From positions 1 to 34,813 of the forward strand of contig NZMG01000004.1 in the NCBI GenBank assembly GCA_002694465.1: a stretch of 34,813 nucleotides of DNA, written 5' to 3'. The translations under genes and the position numbers were made by a program. This DNA comes from Flavobacteriaceae bacterium (GTDB lineage Bacteria > Bacteroidota > Bacteroidia > Flavobacteriales > Flavobacteriaceae). Shown piece after piece: positions 22,003 to 30,797 of this stretch (positions are counted from its first letter, which is position 1; each line of letters opens with the position of its first letter). The notes below the pieces were generated by a model. The model ran no database searches and was not told the DNA's origin. It saw nothing but the letters and a program-made list of their open reading frames with translations.

Positions 22003-23757
22003 ATGAAAACAACTATTTCTTTGGGGAGAGAAATAAAGATTTTTCTTTTCTCTTTTTTCCTTTTTTTAAATTCTTATTCTCAAAATTCTAATAACCCTTG
22101 TACAACTCCTGGAGCTTCCTCTTATTTTTATATGATGGAGGATGTTAGGGGTCCAGATTATTCAAATTACAATGTTTATGTGAAGATTTATGTTCACGTA
22201 TTAACCAATACTCAAACGGGACCTGGACAAAGTGTATTGGGTGTTAATGAATCGTTGAAATATTTATATAATGCGTATGACCCGTTAGGCATCTATTTTG
22301 TTTGGGATGGTAATATCGATTATATTGTAAATGACGATTGGTTCAATATTCCCTCTATTTATTTAACAAATATTTGGAATTATAATGCACATACAGATGG
22401 AATTGATATTTATTTAGGAAGTAGTCTTAGCCTAGATCAATTAGGGCGATCGAGAGGTATTGGTGAGGGAACAGCTTTTATTGTTAATGGATATGAAGGT
22501 ATTGCAGCACAAAATGACTTTCTCTTTTGGCCACAATCAAATGTAATGGCGCATGAAATGGGTCATGCTTTATTTTTGTGGCATACTTTTCATGGGACTT
22601 GGACTTCAGAAGGTGATCCCAATGCTTGTGCAGAATGTTTGTTTGAAACAAATCCAATAGGTAGTTCTACTTATTGTGGAGACTACGTATATGATACTCC
22701 GCCAGACCCTAATTTTCTACCCAATTTTGACAATAATTGTAATTATATAGGAGGCGGACAAGATATTTGTAATAACGATTTTAATCCACTTGGAAATAAT
22801 ATTATGAGTTACGCACCTGAATCTTGTAGGACAAACTTTACGACAGGACAAAAAAGGAGAATGAAGAATGCTTTATTCTCTTTACCAGAATTACAAGCTA
22901 CCAAACTACAAGAGTATGCTTACATAAGAGGGAAAAATATAGTTTGTTTTAGTGATAATCAATTCAAATTATATAGTAACAATTTATCTAACCTTACAAT
23001 TGAAAACTCAACTAATATTACCTTAAATACCACTGTTACTCTTTCGCATATAGAAATTACTGTTTCAAACAATAACCCAACTGCAGATGAGGGTAGTGCT
23101 GCTTGGATTGTCGCTAAGCGTAATGGTGTGGAAATAGGGCGCAAAAACTTTTGGGTTGGAAAACCTCAGGCGATGTTGCCTAATATTATTGAAGGGCAAA
23201 CCTCTGTTTCTCAAAATGATATTGAAGATTATTATATTCCTTCCCCATTGGAAGGGGCAACCACCTATCAATGGGAGTTTCCGGGATTTCCAGCAATCCA
23301 GCAACAACCCTATGTACCTAATACAAGTGGCTGGCAATATGATTATACTACCAATTTCCGTAATGTATTGAATAGTATGGTAGGGGCTTGTAGTGGAGAG
23401 TTGTTCATTTATGGAATTAACGAATGTGGAGGCGAATTAATATTAGATGAGGGTGATGGCCTTAATGTTACGGTTAGTAATCCTAACCCCAGTTGTCCGG
23501 ATCCACCACAACCTGCGCCCATTATATATTACCCCAATCCGGCAGATTCTCTGTTAAATGTAGATTTATCATTACAGGAGTATAACATATTTACCGTTAA
23601 AGTATATAGTGATGCTCAAATAGTGGTTTATGAAGACCAAAGCACCAATGTAGTTAAAACCATTGATACTTTTAATTTAGTAAATGGGAATTATTATTTG
23701 CATATTTATGATGGTGTTGAACTAATTTTTAATAGTATTTTAATAATTAATCATTAA
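22003..23757 (+). CDS. Secreted pappalysin-like (M43) metalloprotease with T9SS sorting domain
   Basis: 584 residues with signal peptide 1-26 (ends NSYSQ). The zinc site is HEMGHALFLWH (His184, Glu185, His188, His194) with the metzincin Met-turn NNIMSY (Met268). The residue that is Gly in HExxHxxGxxH is Phe191 here. Cysteines in the 200-275 region (NACAECLFE, STYCGDY, NNCNY, QDICNND) fit M43 disulphides. Residues 330-500 are Ig-like beta domains. The tail begins IIYYPNPADSLLNV, a T9SS type A signal. Expected role: extracellular protein breakdown. It has its own promoter and is more A/T-rich than the housekeeping genes nearby. Confidence 0.9.
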   Translation: MKTTISLGREIKIFLFSFFLFLNSYSQNSNNPCTTPGASSYFYMMEDVRGPDYSNYNVYVKIYVHVLTNTQTGPGQSVLGVNESLKYLYNAYDPLGIYFVWDGNIDYIVNDDWFNIPSIYLTNIWNYNAHTDGIDIYLGSSLSLDQLGRSRGIGEGTAFIVNGYEGIAAQNDFLFWPQSNVMAHEMGHALFLWHTFHGTWTSEGDPNACAECLFETNPIGSSTYCGDYVYDTPPDPNFLPNFDNNCNYIGGGQDICNNDFNPLGNNIMSYAPESCRTNFTTGQKRRMKNALFSLPELQATKLQEYAYIRGKNIVCFSDNQFKLYSNNLSNLTIENSTNITLNTTVTLSHIEITVSNNNPTADEGSAAWIVAKRNGVEIGRKNFWVGKPQAMLPNIIEGQTSVSQNDIEDYYIPSPLEGATTYQWEFPGFPAIQQQPYVPNTSGWQYDYTTNFRNVLNSMVGACSGELFIYGINECGGELILDEGDGLNVTVSNPNPSCPDPPQPAPIIYYPNPADSLLNVDLSLQEYNIFTVKVYSDAQIVVYEDQSTNVVKTIDTFNLVNGNYYLHIYDGVELIFNSILIINH

Positions 23758-23777
23758 CTTTAGAGTTATTCAAAGCT

Positions 23778-23801
23778 CCACCTTATTAATTAATAAGGTG
23801 G
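23778..23801. repeat. 24-bp perfect palindrome before the LRR gene
   Basis: CCACCTTATTAA and its exact reverse complement, with no loop. It lies 20 bases after the protease stop and 4 bases before the LRR ATG at 23806. There is no T-run, so an intrinsic terminator is unlikely. As RNA it would fold over the start region of the LRR gene. Confidence 0.75.
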
Positions 23802-23805
23802 GTTA

Positions 23806-25383
23806 ATGAAACTTATGAATGTTATGAAAAAAATATTGCTAAATATAATTACACTTTTTAGCTTAACTATTAACTATGCCCAATATACCCAAGTACCCGA
23901 TGCTGTTTTTGAGCAATATTTAATAGATGTGGGTATTGATAGTGAAGGAACTCTGGATGGGCAATTTTTAACAGCAGATGCTTTAGGTGTAGATTTTTTG
24001 GATTTAGATAACCTTTCTGTTTCTGATTTAACCGGAATTGAAGCATTTCAACAATTAGAAAGATTAGATGCCAGAAACACCAATTTTATTTCAGCAGATT
24101 TTTCTTCTAATCTTGTATTAAATCAACTTACCATAACAAATAGCCCACTAACCTCAATCAATCTCACTCAAAATTCAAATTTGTTAACCCTTTTTATAGA
24201 TAATTGTAATTTAAATTCAATTGATGTGTCTCAGAATATAAATTTAATACAATTGTCTTTAGACAGTAACAACCTTTCTTCAATTGATGTGGCAGGTTTA
24301 AATTCATTATATTCACTATCCTTAGAAGATAATAATTTCTCAGGCATCAACATTTCACTCCCCAATCTGGTAGGGTTATTTTTGGAGCAAAACCAATTAA
24401 GCAGTATCGATGTTTCAGAACTTACCTCATTAATTACTTTAGATATTCAAGAAAACATCATTACATCTTTAGATTTATCTAATAACCTTTTTCTAAAAAC
24501 ATTACTCATAAATAATAATAGTTTAAATACTTTAGATGTGTCTAACAATCCACAAATTAGGTATATTAATTGTGGATTTAACCCACTAACCGAAATTATC
24601 TTTGGAGAGACTGATTTTTTAGAACATTTTACTACCGATAATAATTTATTAACCTCTATAGAATTATTAGATATGCCTTCTTTAGAGCGGTTTTATATAC
24701 TAAATAATTTTATTACAGACATTGATTTTTCTAATTGTCCCAATTTAAAGTGGGTTATTATCGATTCCAATGAAATAAATAATCACTTGGATATGACCCA
24801 AAACCCGCTTTTGGAATGGTTATATTTTGGAAATAACACCATTCCCAGTGTTGATGTAAGCCAAAACCCATTATTAACAATATTTGGTGGATGGAATACT
24901 TTAATGAACGATGTAGATCTTTCAAACAACCCAAATATTGAAAATATATCCGTAAATGATAACCCAAATTTAGAGTGGGTAGATGTTAGAAATGGGAATA
25001 ATGCCATTTTTTATTTAAACGGTAGAGATAGCCCTAATTTAAAATGTATTTATATAGATGATACTTCCTCCGGAGATGGAGAATTTGTAATAGACCCGCA
25101 CACCCACTTGGTTAATAACGAAGCGGAGTGTGAGGCATTAGGGGTAGAATCATTTTTGCAATCTCAAATTAAAGTCTATCCAAATCCTGTAAAAGACGTT
25201 TTAACCATAAAAAATCTGGAAAACATCCGTCAAATACGATTATATGATGTTTTAGGAAATCTATGCGTGGAAAAAGCCGAAACTCCAGAAAATATAACGA
25301 TGTCGGGATTGCCAAAAGGGGTATATCTTTTACAGATTACTACTGCTGAAGGCATTGTTACCCATAAGGTCGTAAAGGAGTAA
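23806..25383 (+). CDS. Secreted leucine-rich-repeat protein with T9SS sorting domain
   Basis: 525 residues with a signal peptide ending NYAQ. The true start may be the ATG at 23824 (MKKILLNIITLF), 18 bases downstream of the first. From about 50 to 420 it is a run of about 21-residue bacterial LRRs of the form L..L.I..N.L.SIDVS.N (for example NLSSIDVAGLNSL, LSSIDVSELTSL, LNTLDVSNNPQI). The repeats grow irregular after about 260. From about 455 (IKVYPNPVKDVLTI) a T9SS type A domain ends in GIVTHKVVKE. Likely a surface binding protein; the ligand is unknown. It follows the protease by 48 bases across a palindrome and may be its partner on the same mRNA. Confidence 0.9.
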   Translation: MKLMNVMKKILLNIITLFSLTINYAQYTQVPDAVFEQYLIDVGIDSEGTLDGQFLTADALGVDFLDLDNLSVSDLTGIEAFQQLERLDARNTNFISADFSSNLVLNQLTITNSPLTSINLTQNSNLLTLFIDNCNLNSIDVSQNINLIQLSLDSNNLSSIDVAGLNSLYSLSLEDNNFSGINISLPNLVGLFLEQNQLSSIDVSELTSLITLDIQENIITSLDLSNNLFLKTLLINNNSLNTLDVSNNPQIRYINCGFNPLTEIIFGETDFLEHFTTDNNLLTSIELLDMPSLERFYILNNFITDIDFSNCPNLKWVIIDSNEINNHLDMTQNPLLEWLYFGNNTIPSVDVSQNPLLTIFGGWNTLMNDVDLSNNPNIENISVNDNPNLEWVDVRNGNNAIFYLNGRDSPNLKCIYIDDTSSGDGEFVIDPHTHLVNNEAECEALGVESFLQSQIKVYPNPVKDVLTIKNLENIRQIRLYDVLGNLCVEKAETPENITMSGLPKGVYLLQITTAEGIVTHKVVKE

Positions 25384-25521
25384 TTACTTGTTCTTTTTCC
25401 GTTCCCGATACCGTTTCCTAAAACTTTGCTGGTTTCTTTTCCTACGTTCTTTATTAACTCGGAAATTATTCCAGATAACCACCACCAATAAAATAAAAGC
25501 AATCCCTATCCAAGTGAGCAT
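25384..25521 (-). CDS. 45-residue basic single-pass membrane peptide
   Basis: ATG at 25521, TAA at 25384-25386. The product opens with a membrane helix (MLTWIGIAFILLVVVIW), then a very basic tail (FRVNKERRKRNQQSFRKRYR, ending KNK). It starts 4 bases after the stop of the methyltransferase gene, so it is probably in the same transcript. It ends directly at the stop codon of the convergent LRR gene. I do not know a family name. The clear helix-then-basic-tail design and tight spacing argue that it is a real gene. Confidence 0.65.
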   Translation of the reverse strand: MLTWIGIAFILLVVVIWNNFRVNKERRKRNQQSFRKRYRERKKNK

Positions 25522-25525
25522 AGTA

Positions 25526-26332
25526 CTATTTTTTTTGAAGAAGTAAATTTAACTGCATACAAGTTAACAAATGTTTCCGTGATGTGGCCGAGCGTTCCCA
25601 GTCTTTTTGATGCGCTTTTTTCCCCCAGGCCTGTTTCTTTTCTTTGGAGACAGGTAGCATTTGATAAACAAAATACCATTTTGCCTTTCCCAATACACCT
25701 CGGGCTTCTTTAACAGTAAAGGCGCCTTCTATTTTTTTTAGTGTTTTTCTTCCAAAAGGAAACTCCCATGCCGCATCACTCTGGAAAGGACGATATAAAC
25801 TTCGCACCACCCATATTGGAAAGCTGGTCTTAAGAGGGTCATAACTTATAATGACTCCTTTAGGAGCTAATTTTTCATCCAATTTTTGCACCAAATTACC
25901 TACATTTTTAAAATGGTGTAGCACACCGTAGGCGTATATAATGTCGAAGTCCTTTTCAGTAAATTCATCCGAGAAAAAATCAATGGCAATACCTTTTGCT
26001 GTGGGTACATGTGCAATTTTTTTATTGAGTACAGCAATTCCTTTATCACTAAGATCGATGCCTATGTATTGCTTGCTATTTTCAGCTAAATAAACCGAAA
26101 GGGAATTTCCCGCATAACAACCTAGATCCAAGACTTTTTTATCGCTAAAATCGCCGAGCCATTGTTTATGAAGAGCATACGATTGCTCCAAAATTCCTAA
26201 TTCTTTACGAATATCTTTCAGTCCCTTTTCTCGAATAAAAGACCAGATTCTAGTAGGAATATTTTTCTTTTTTGTATTGTAAAAAGCTTTTTGTGCCTTG
26301 TTTTTATCGATAGTTTCTTCAACACTTTCCAT
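25526..26332 (-). CDS. SAM-dependent methyltransferase, class I
   Basis: 268 residues. SAM-binding motif I is VLDLGCYAGNSLS (about 65-77), followed by YIGIDLSDKGI (motif II acidic residue) and FDIIYAYGVLHHFKNV (motif IV and post-motif), the Methyltransf_11/25 pattern. The N-terminal 55 residues are helical and charged; the C-terminal part is basic with aromatic residues (KAKWYFVYQMLPVSKEKKQ). The substrate cannot be told; a small molecule or lipid head group is more likely than RNA, judging by motif type. It is followed at 4 bases by the 45-residue membrane peptide. Confidence 0.85.
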   Translation of the reverse strand: MESVEETIDKNKAQKAFYNTKKKNIPTRIWSFIREKGLKDIRKELGILEQSYALHKQWLGDFSDKKVLDLGCYAGNSLSVYLAENSKQYIGIDLSDKGIAVLNKKIAHVPTAKGIAIDFFSDEFTEKDFDIIYAYGVLHHFKNVGNLVQKLDEKLAPKGVIISYDPLKTSFPIWVVRSLYRPFQSDAAWEFPFGRKTLKKIEGAFTVKEARGVLGKAKWYFVYQMLPVSKEKKQAWGKKAHQKDWERSATSRKHLLTCMQLNLLLQKK

Positions 26333-26393
26333 AGGGGATAAAGGTAAAGAAATTTAAGAAGTAAAAAAGGATAATTTTGTTGAGGGAAAGGGC

Positions 26394-27080
26394 CTATTTA
26401 GTTCTCACATCACTTTCTACCATACCATCACGAAGCCTAATAACACGGTGGGCATGTTCGGCAATTTCTTCTTCGTGGGTAACGATGATAACCGTATTTC
26501 CCGCTTTATGGATATCATCAAACAATTGCATGATCTCCAAAGAAGTTTTTGAGTCAAGGTTACCCGTAGGTTCATCGGCGAGAATAATGGAGGGTTTGTT
26601 TACCAGTGCTCGTCCCACGGCAACCCGTTGTCGTTGTCCCCCAGATAACTGATTTGGCTTATGGTCCATTCTATCGGCTAGGCCTACATCGGTAAGGACT
26701 TCAGAAGCTCTTTGATTGCGTTCACTTTTACTAGCCCCTGCATACACCATAGGCAATGCAACGTTGTCTAAGGCTGTAGTTCTAGGTAATAAATTAAATG
26801 TTTGAAAAACAAAGCCAATTTCTTTGTTTCTAATTTCGGCAAGTTCGTCATCGGTCATACTACTTACATCCACTCCATTTAATTCGTAAGTTCCTCCTGT
26901 GGGAGTGTCGAGGCATCCCAGCAGATTCATAAGGGTAGATTTTCCAGAACCGGAAGGCCCCATTAATGCCACATATTCGCCACGTTCAATGTCAAGGTCA
27001 ATTCCTTTAAGTACCTTAACTACTTCTTGTCCCAATGGGAAATCACGAATAATTCCTCGAATTTTTATGACTAGACTCAT
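26394..27080 (-). CDS. ABC transporter ATP-binding protein, LolD/MacB type
   Basis: 228-residue nucleotide-binding subunit. Walker [10 protein letters not shown] (about 41-49), Q-loop in [19 protein letters not shown], signature [15 protein letters not shown], Walker [13 protein letters not shown] and the H-loop [13 protein letters not shown]. This pattern is typical of LolD, MacB or FtsE-like systems that move lipoproteins or substrates at the inner membrane. No FtsX/MacB-like permease lies beside it, so the partner is elsewhere. A near -7 box (TATCTTGC on the minus strand, 27107-27100) lies 19 bases before the ATG. Confidence 0.92.
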   Translation of the reverse strand: MSLVIKIRGIIRDFPLGQEVVKVLKGIDLDIERGEYVALMGPSGSGKSTLMNLLGCLDTPTGGTYELNGVDVSSMTDDELAEIRNKEIGFVFQTFNLLPRTTALDNVALPMVYAGASKSERNQRASEVLTDVGLADRMDHKPNQLSGGQRQRVAVGRALVNKPSIILADEPTGNLDSKTSLEIMQLFDDIHKAGNTVIIVTHEEEIAEHAHRVIRLRDGMVESDVRTK

Positions 27081-27144
27081 ATGTTATAGAAATGGATTTG
27101 CAAGATAGTAGTTTTTAGCATAAGACGCAGGGGGTGGGTGTATG

Positions 27145-27918
27145 TTACAAACGAATACAAAAATGTTGTTTTTCTTGTTCTTTTCTAAAAAAAACCAATC
27201 CCCAATAAAAGGTGTCGATACTTACAGTCACTTTAGGATGTGTTTTGATTTCATTCCAAGCTTCAGTCATTGAGGGACTCCAATAAATGTCGTCAAAGAT
27301 AAAAAGTGAATCGTTTGTGGCTTTTTTTAAAAGAATGTTGAAATACTGAAGCGTTTTCTCCTTATCATGGTTTCCGTCGATATATACCAAATCGTAATGT
27401 ACTGTGGAATCCTTTTCAAAAAAATCTTCAAAGGATTTTATGTGTAATTCAATATTTTTTAGCTGAAAATCTTCAAACTGTCGTTTGGCAATCTTTGCTG
27501 TATTTGGGCAGCCTTCAATGGTTTTAATATCAGCCGAAGTGTTCCCTAATGAAAGCGCTGCAGTACCCATTCCAAGTGAAGTGCCTAATTCTAAAACCGT
27601 TTTGGGTTGAAAATACTGAACGATTCTAAAAAGTAATTGCTGTCTCTTTTTTGTAATTCCAGCATGTTTAGCAATGGCCGAAATTTTTCGATGGTTAGCG
27701 GAAAATACTCGTGACCCTTGTCCGAAGTCGGTAATAGAAATTACTTCGTTATTTTGAAGTAATTTTTTTCTGAAAGATTTGAGTTTTGAATATGATTCAT
27801 ATAATTTTTTGTCATACAAACATGTTGTGACAAAATCATACACAAAAGGGGAGTGTACTCCATGGGCATTGGTGGATTTTATCAGGAAGTTTAGATATGA
27901 TTTTATTTGGTAAAGCAT
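27145..27918 (-). CDS. SAM-dependent O-methyltransferase-like protein
   Basis: 257 residues of the class I methyltransferase fold (Methyltransf_24-like). SAM motif VLELGTSLGMGTAALS (about 112-127), the acidic loop in IKTIEGCPNTAKIA, and YDLVYIDGNHDKEKTL with the divalent-metal-type DGNH. The N-terminal 100 residues are charged and include NAHGVHSPFVYDFVT, common in Bacteroidota members. The substrate is unknown. It starts 3 bases after the stop of the ABC-F gene, so the two are co-transcribed. Confidence 0.85.
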   Translation of the reverse strand: MLYQIKSYLNFLIKSTNAHGVHSPFVYDFVTTCLYDKKLYESYSKLKSFRKKLLQNNEVISITDFGQGSRVFSANHRKISAIAKHAGITKKRQQLLFRIVQYFQPKTVLELGTSLGMGTAALSLGNTSADIKTIEGCPNTAKIAKRQFEDFQLKNIELHIKSFEDFFEKDSTVHYDLVYIDGNHDKEKTLQYFNILLKKATNDSLFIFDDIYWSPSMTEAWNEIKTHPKVTVSIDTFYWGLVFFRKEQEKQHFCIRL

Positions 27919-27921
27919 AGA

Positions 27922-29805
27922 TTATTCTTCCATTTTGGCGGATAACTCGAACCAACGTTCGGTTTTTTCGTCAATCTTATCCATAAGTTCTTGTAGTTTT
28001 TGCGATTGCTTGTCGATTTCGGCTCCATCCCAATTTTCAGTGGCAAATAGATTTTGAAGGGTTTCGCGTTCGGTTTCTAATTTAGCAATTTCCTTTTCAA
28101 GTTTATTGTATTCCTTTTGTTCATTGTAGCTAAGCTTTGCTTTAGAAGTATCTGTTTTCCAATGATTTTTTGGTTTACTTTCTGAAGTTTCTACTTTCTC
28201 CTTGGGAGCACTGTCTTCGTAGCTTCTAAAATCGCTGTAGTTTCCAGGAAAGTCTTCAATGATACCCTCTCCTCGAAAAACAAACAAATGATCTACAATC
28301 TTATCCATAAAATATCGATCGTGAGAAACCACAATTAAACAACCGGGAAAGTCTAACAAAAAACTTTCCAAGACATTTAGCGTGACAATATCCAAATCGT
28401 TGGTAGGCTCATCGAGAATTAAAAAGTTGGGGTTTTTAATAAGTACCGTACACAAATACAAGCGCTTTTTTTCACCACCACTGAGTTTGTCAACAAAGTC
28501 GTATTGCTTTTTTCTATCGAATAAAAAGCGTTCTAATAATTGCCCAGCAGAGATTTGTCTGCCTTTTTTCAACGGAATAAAATCGCCATATTCTCGAACC
28601 ACATCGATTACTTTTTGGCCTTCTTTAGCGGTGATTCCTTTTTGAGTATAGTATCCAAAATGCACCGTTTCCCCAATGACTACTTTCCCCGAATCTGGTG
28701 TCATATTCCCAGTAAGAATATTTAAAAAAGTAGACTTACCCGTTCCGTTTTTTCCAATAATCCCTAATCGCTCTCCAGGTAAATAATTATATTCAAACTT
28801 TTCGAATAAATTGCGGTCGCCAAAACGTTTTGAGATATTGTGAAGCTCCACCACTTTAGTGCCTAAACGTTCCATGTTTAGCTCGAGTTGAACTTCGTGA
28901 TCTTTTCGACGTTGGCTCGCGCGAGATTTTATTTCGTGGAAATCTTCAATTCTGCTTTTACTTTTCGTAGTACGTGCTTTGGGTTGACGCCGCATCCAAT
29001 CCAATTCCTTTTTAAAAAGTTGCTTGGCTTTATTGGTTTCGGTTTCAAAATTCTCGATTCGTGCATCTCTTTTCTCGAGATAATAGCTGTAATTTCCTTT
29101 GTAACTATAGAGGTTGCCTTCGTCTAATTCTACAATTTCATTGCATACCCGTTCCAAAAAATAACGGTCGTGGGTGACCATAAATAGCGTGATGTTTTCT
29201 TTGGCAAAAAAAGCTTCCAACCATTCAATCATTTCGAGGTCCAAATGGTTGGTGGGTTCATCCATAATGAGCAAGTCGGGTTGGGAGAGGAGTGCATTGG
29301 CAAGCGCCAATCGCTTTTTTTGTCCGCCACTTAAACTGGAAACTTTTTGCTGAAGATCATCCAACTTCAGTTTAAAGAGAATTTGCTTGTAAAGCGTTTC
29401 AAAATCCCAAGCTTGATGGGCATCCATAGCATCGAATGCTTTTTGGTAGGCTTCAGAATCGTGAGGGTTTAATAGCGCTTTTTCATAATTTTCTATAATT
29501 TTCAGAATTGGCTTTTCAGACCCACCTGCTGTGGCAGGCGTGAAAATGGTCTCTTCCACCGTAAGATTTGGATTTAAGTTAGGGTCTTGGTCTATGAAGG
29601 CCACCGAAAGTCCTTTTCTAAAGATCACATTTCCTTCGTCTGGAGCATCCACTCCAGAAAGAATATTTAATAGGGAAGTTTTACCTGTTCCGTTTTTGGC
29701 GACAAAGCCTATTTTTTGTCCTTCGTTAATTCCGAAGGATATATTTTTAAAGAGAAAACGTTCTCCATACGATTTTGCAATATTTTCTACCGAAAGGTAA
29801 TTCAT
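27922..29805 (-). CDS. ABC-F family ATPase, Uup-like
   Basis: Soluble protein with two ABC domains, 627 residues, expected to act on the ribosome and possibly on branched DNA as proposed for Uup. Domain 1: KNGTGKTSLL (about 37-46), LSGGQKKRLALANALL, LLIMDEPTNHLD. The linker of about 80 residues (DWMRRQPKARTTKSKSRIED) is the P-site tRNA-interaction motif region. Domain 2: GKNGTGKSTFLN, LSGGEKKRLYLCTVLI, LILDEPTNDLD. From about 550 a C-terminal coiled coil follows (YNKLEKEIAKLETERETLQ), which is what separates Uup from EttA. Residues of about 90-98 (PATAGGSEK) are encoded by a small palindrome and may be a recent insertion. First gene of an operon with the O-methyltransferase. Confidence 0.93.
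   Translation of the reverse strand: MNYLSVENIAKSYGERFLFKNISFGINEGQKIGFVAKNGTGKTSLLNILSGVDAPDEGNVIFRKGLSVAFIDQDPNLNPNLTVEETIFTPATAGGSEKPILKIIENYEKALLNPHDSEAYQKAFDAMDAHQAWDFETLYKQILFKLKLDDLQQKVSSLSGGQKKRLALANALLSQPDLLIMDEPTNHLDLEMIEWLEAFFAKENITLFMVTHDRYFLERVCNEIVELDEGNLYSYKGNYSYYLEKRDARIENFETETNKAKQLFKKELDWMRRQPKARTTKSKSRIEDFHEIKSRASQRRKDHEVQLELNMERLGTKVVELHNISKRFGDRNLFEKFEYNYLPGERLGIIGKNGTGKSTFLNILTGNMTPDSGKVVIGETVHFGYYTQKGITAKEGQKVIDVVREYGDFIPLKKGRQISAGQLLERFLFDRKKQYDFVDKLSGGEKKRLYLCTVLIKNPNFLILDEPTNDLDIVTLNVLESFLLDFPGCLIVVSHDRYFMDKIVDHLFVFRGEGIIEDFPGNYSDFRSYEDSAPKEKVETSESKPKNHWKTDTSKAKLSYNEQKEYNKLEKEIAKLETERETLQNLFATENWDGAEIDKQSQKLQELMDKIDEKTERWFELSAKMEE
29521..29541. repeat. Small palindrome inside the ABC-F gene
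   Basis: CCTGC-TGTG-GCAGG (29525-29538) in frame in the first ABC domain, coding for part of TPATAGGSEK in the loop after the TVEETIF segment. It may be a short repeat element inserted without breaking the frame. Confidence 0.4.
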
Positions 29806-29970
29806 CTGTTTTTAGTATTTGTTAAATCTGTCAGATGGAATGCCCTAAGAATCTTATAGGAAAACTTACAAAAATTATTGTTTAGGCATTTCATAAGGAA
29901 GATTTGGTGCAAAATAAATGGTTTTTGTTCACTTACGGCAAAATATATTTTATTATTAGAACGCATACGT

Positions 29971-29978
29971 TATATTTG
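29971..29978 (+). promoter_or_regulatory. Bacteroidota -7 box of the polysaccharide export operon
   Basis: TATATTTG, an exact match to TAnnTTTG, 21 bases before the ATG at 30000. It supports that start over the in-frame upstream codon at 29904, which lies before the promoter. Confidence 0.6.
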
Positions 29979-29999
29979 TTGCTAACAACCCTGCTTACT

Positions 30000-30797
30000 A
30001 TGAAAATGATGCGATTGCTGTTCTTCGGAATCATTGCTATTTGTTTAGCTTCCTGTGTGTCTCAAAAACAACTTACCTACCTTCAAGAAGATAATACAAC
30101 CACTAAGGATAGTTTGATACCTATTCAAAAGATGAAAGAACCTTATAGGTTACAAATTAATGATCTTTTGAGTATAAGGGTTAAGGCACTTGATGATGAA
30201 CTTGTAAATATATTTAACCCTGTGAGTGAAACTAATCCAAATGCTACTGGAGAACAACGATTATATTATGATGGGTTTAAAGTAGACTCGCATGGAAATA
30301 TTCGAATTCCTATTTTAGGAGAGATTCCAGTTTTAGGAAATACCATAGAAGAGGTTCGATTGGACCTTGAAAAAAGGTTATTAGAAGATTACTTTAAGGC
30401 AGAAGCTAATATCTTTGTAACTGTAAAATTAGCAGGAATTCGATATACCATTAATGGCGAAATTGGTAGGTCTGGATCTAATATTATCTATAGAGATCAA
30501 GCAACTATTATGGAGGCCATTGGAAATAGTGGAGACATTCCTGTAACAGGAGATAAAAGAAATGTTGTTATCATTAGACAATACCCTTTAGGACAAAAAG
30601 TGCATCATATAGACCTAACATCTATCGACGCCATGAGTTCTCCCTATTATTATATTCAACCAAATGATTTAATTATTATTAACCCATTGCCTCAAAAATC
30701 ATTGGGAACAGGAACTACTGGAATTCAATCTTTTACTACTATATTTAGTGTGCTTTCTGTATTGACAACAACTATTCTACTTTTTATACGATTATAA
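30000..30797 (+). CDS. Polysaccharide export outer-membrane lipoprotein (Wza-like)
   Basis: Outer-membrane or periplasmic export channel component for capsule or exopolysaccharide. From ATG 30000 the product opens with a lipoprotein signal and lipobox LASC (Cys19). The poly-export domain follows (YRLQINDLLSIRVKAL ... DSHGNIRIPILGEIPVLG), then an SLBB-type region (YTINGEIGRSGSNIIY, IMEAIGNSGDIPVTGDKRNV) and an ending with a hydrophobic segment (FTTIFSVLSVLTTTILLFI). The 265 residues are short, as usual in Bacteroidota. The start is fixed by the lipobox and the promoter box at 29971. The stop codon abuts the start of the tyrosine kinase gene. Confidence 0.92.
   Translation: MKMMRLLFFGIIAICLASCVSQKQLTYLQEDNTTTKDSLIPIQKMKEPYRLQINDLLSIRVKALDDELVNIFNPVSETNPNATGEQRLYYDGFKVDSHGNIRIPILGEIPVLGNTIEEVRLDLEKRLLEDYFKAEANIFVTVKLAGIRYTINGEIGRSGSNIIYRDQATIMEAIGNSGDIPVTGDKRNVVIIRQYPLGQKVHHIDLTSIDAMSSPYYYIQPNDLIIINPLPQKSLGTGTTGIQSFTTIFSVLSVLTTTILLFIRL

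Noticed and set aside
25230..25502. 90-codon minus-strand frame across the LRR gene end
   Set aside because: A neighbouring frame gives the better 45-residue gene with ATG, membrane helix and tight spacing to the upstream gene, while this frame runs antisense through the T9SS domain.
29904..29999. 32-residue N-terminal extension of the Wza-like protein
   Set aside because: It would begin before the TATATTTG promoter box and would bury the lipoprotein signal; ATG 30000 places the lipobox Cys at residue 19.
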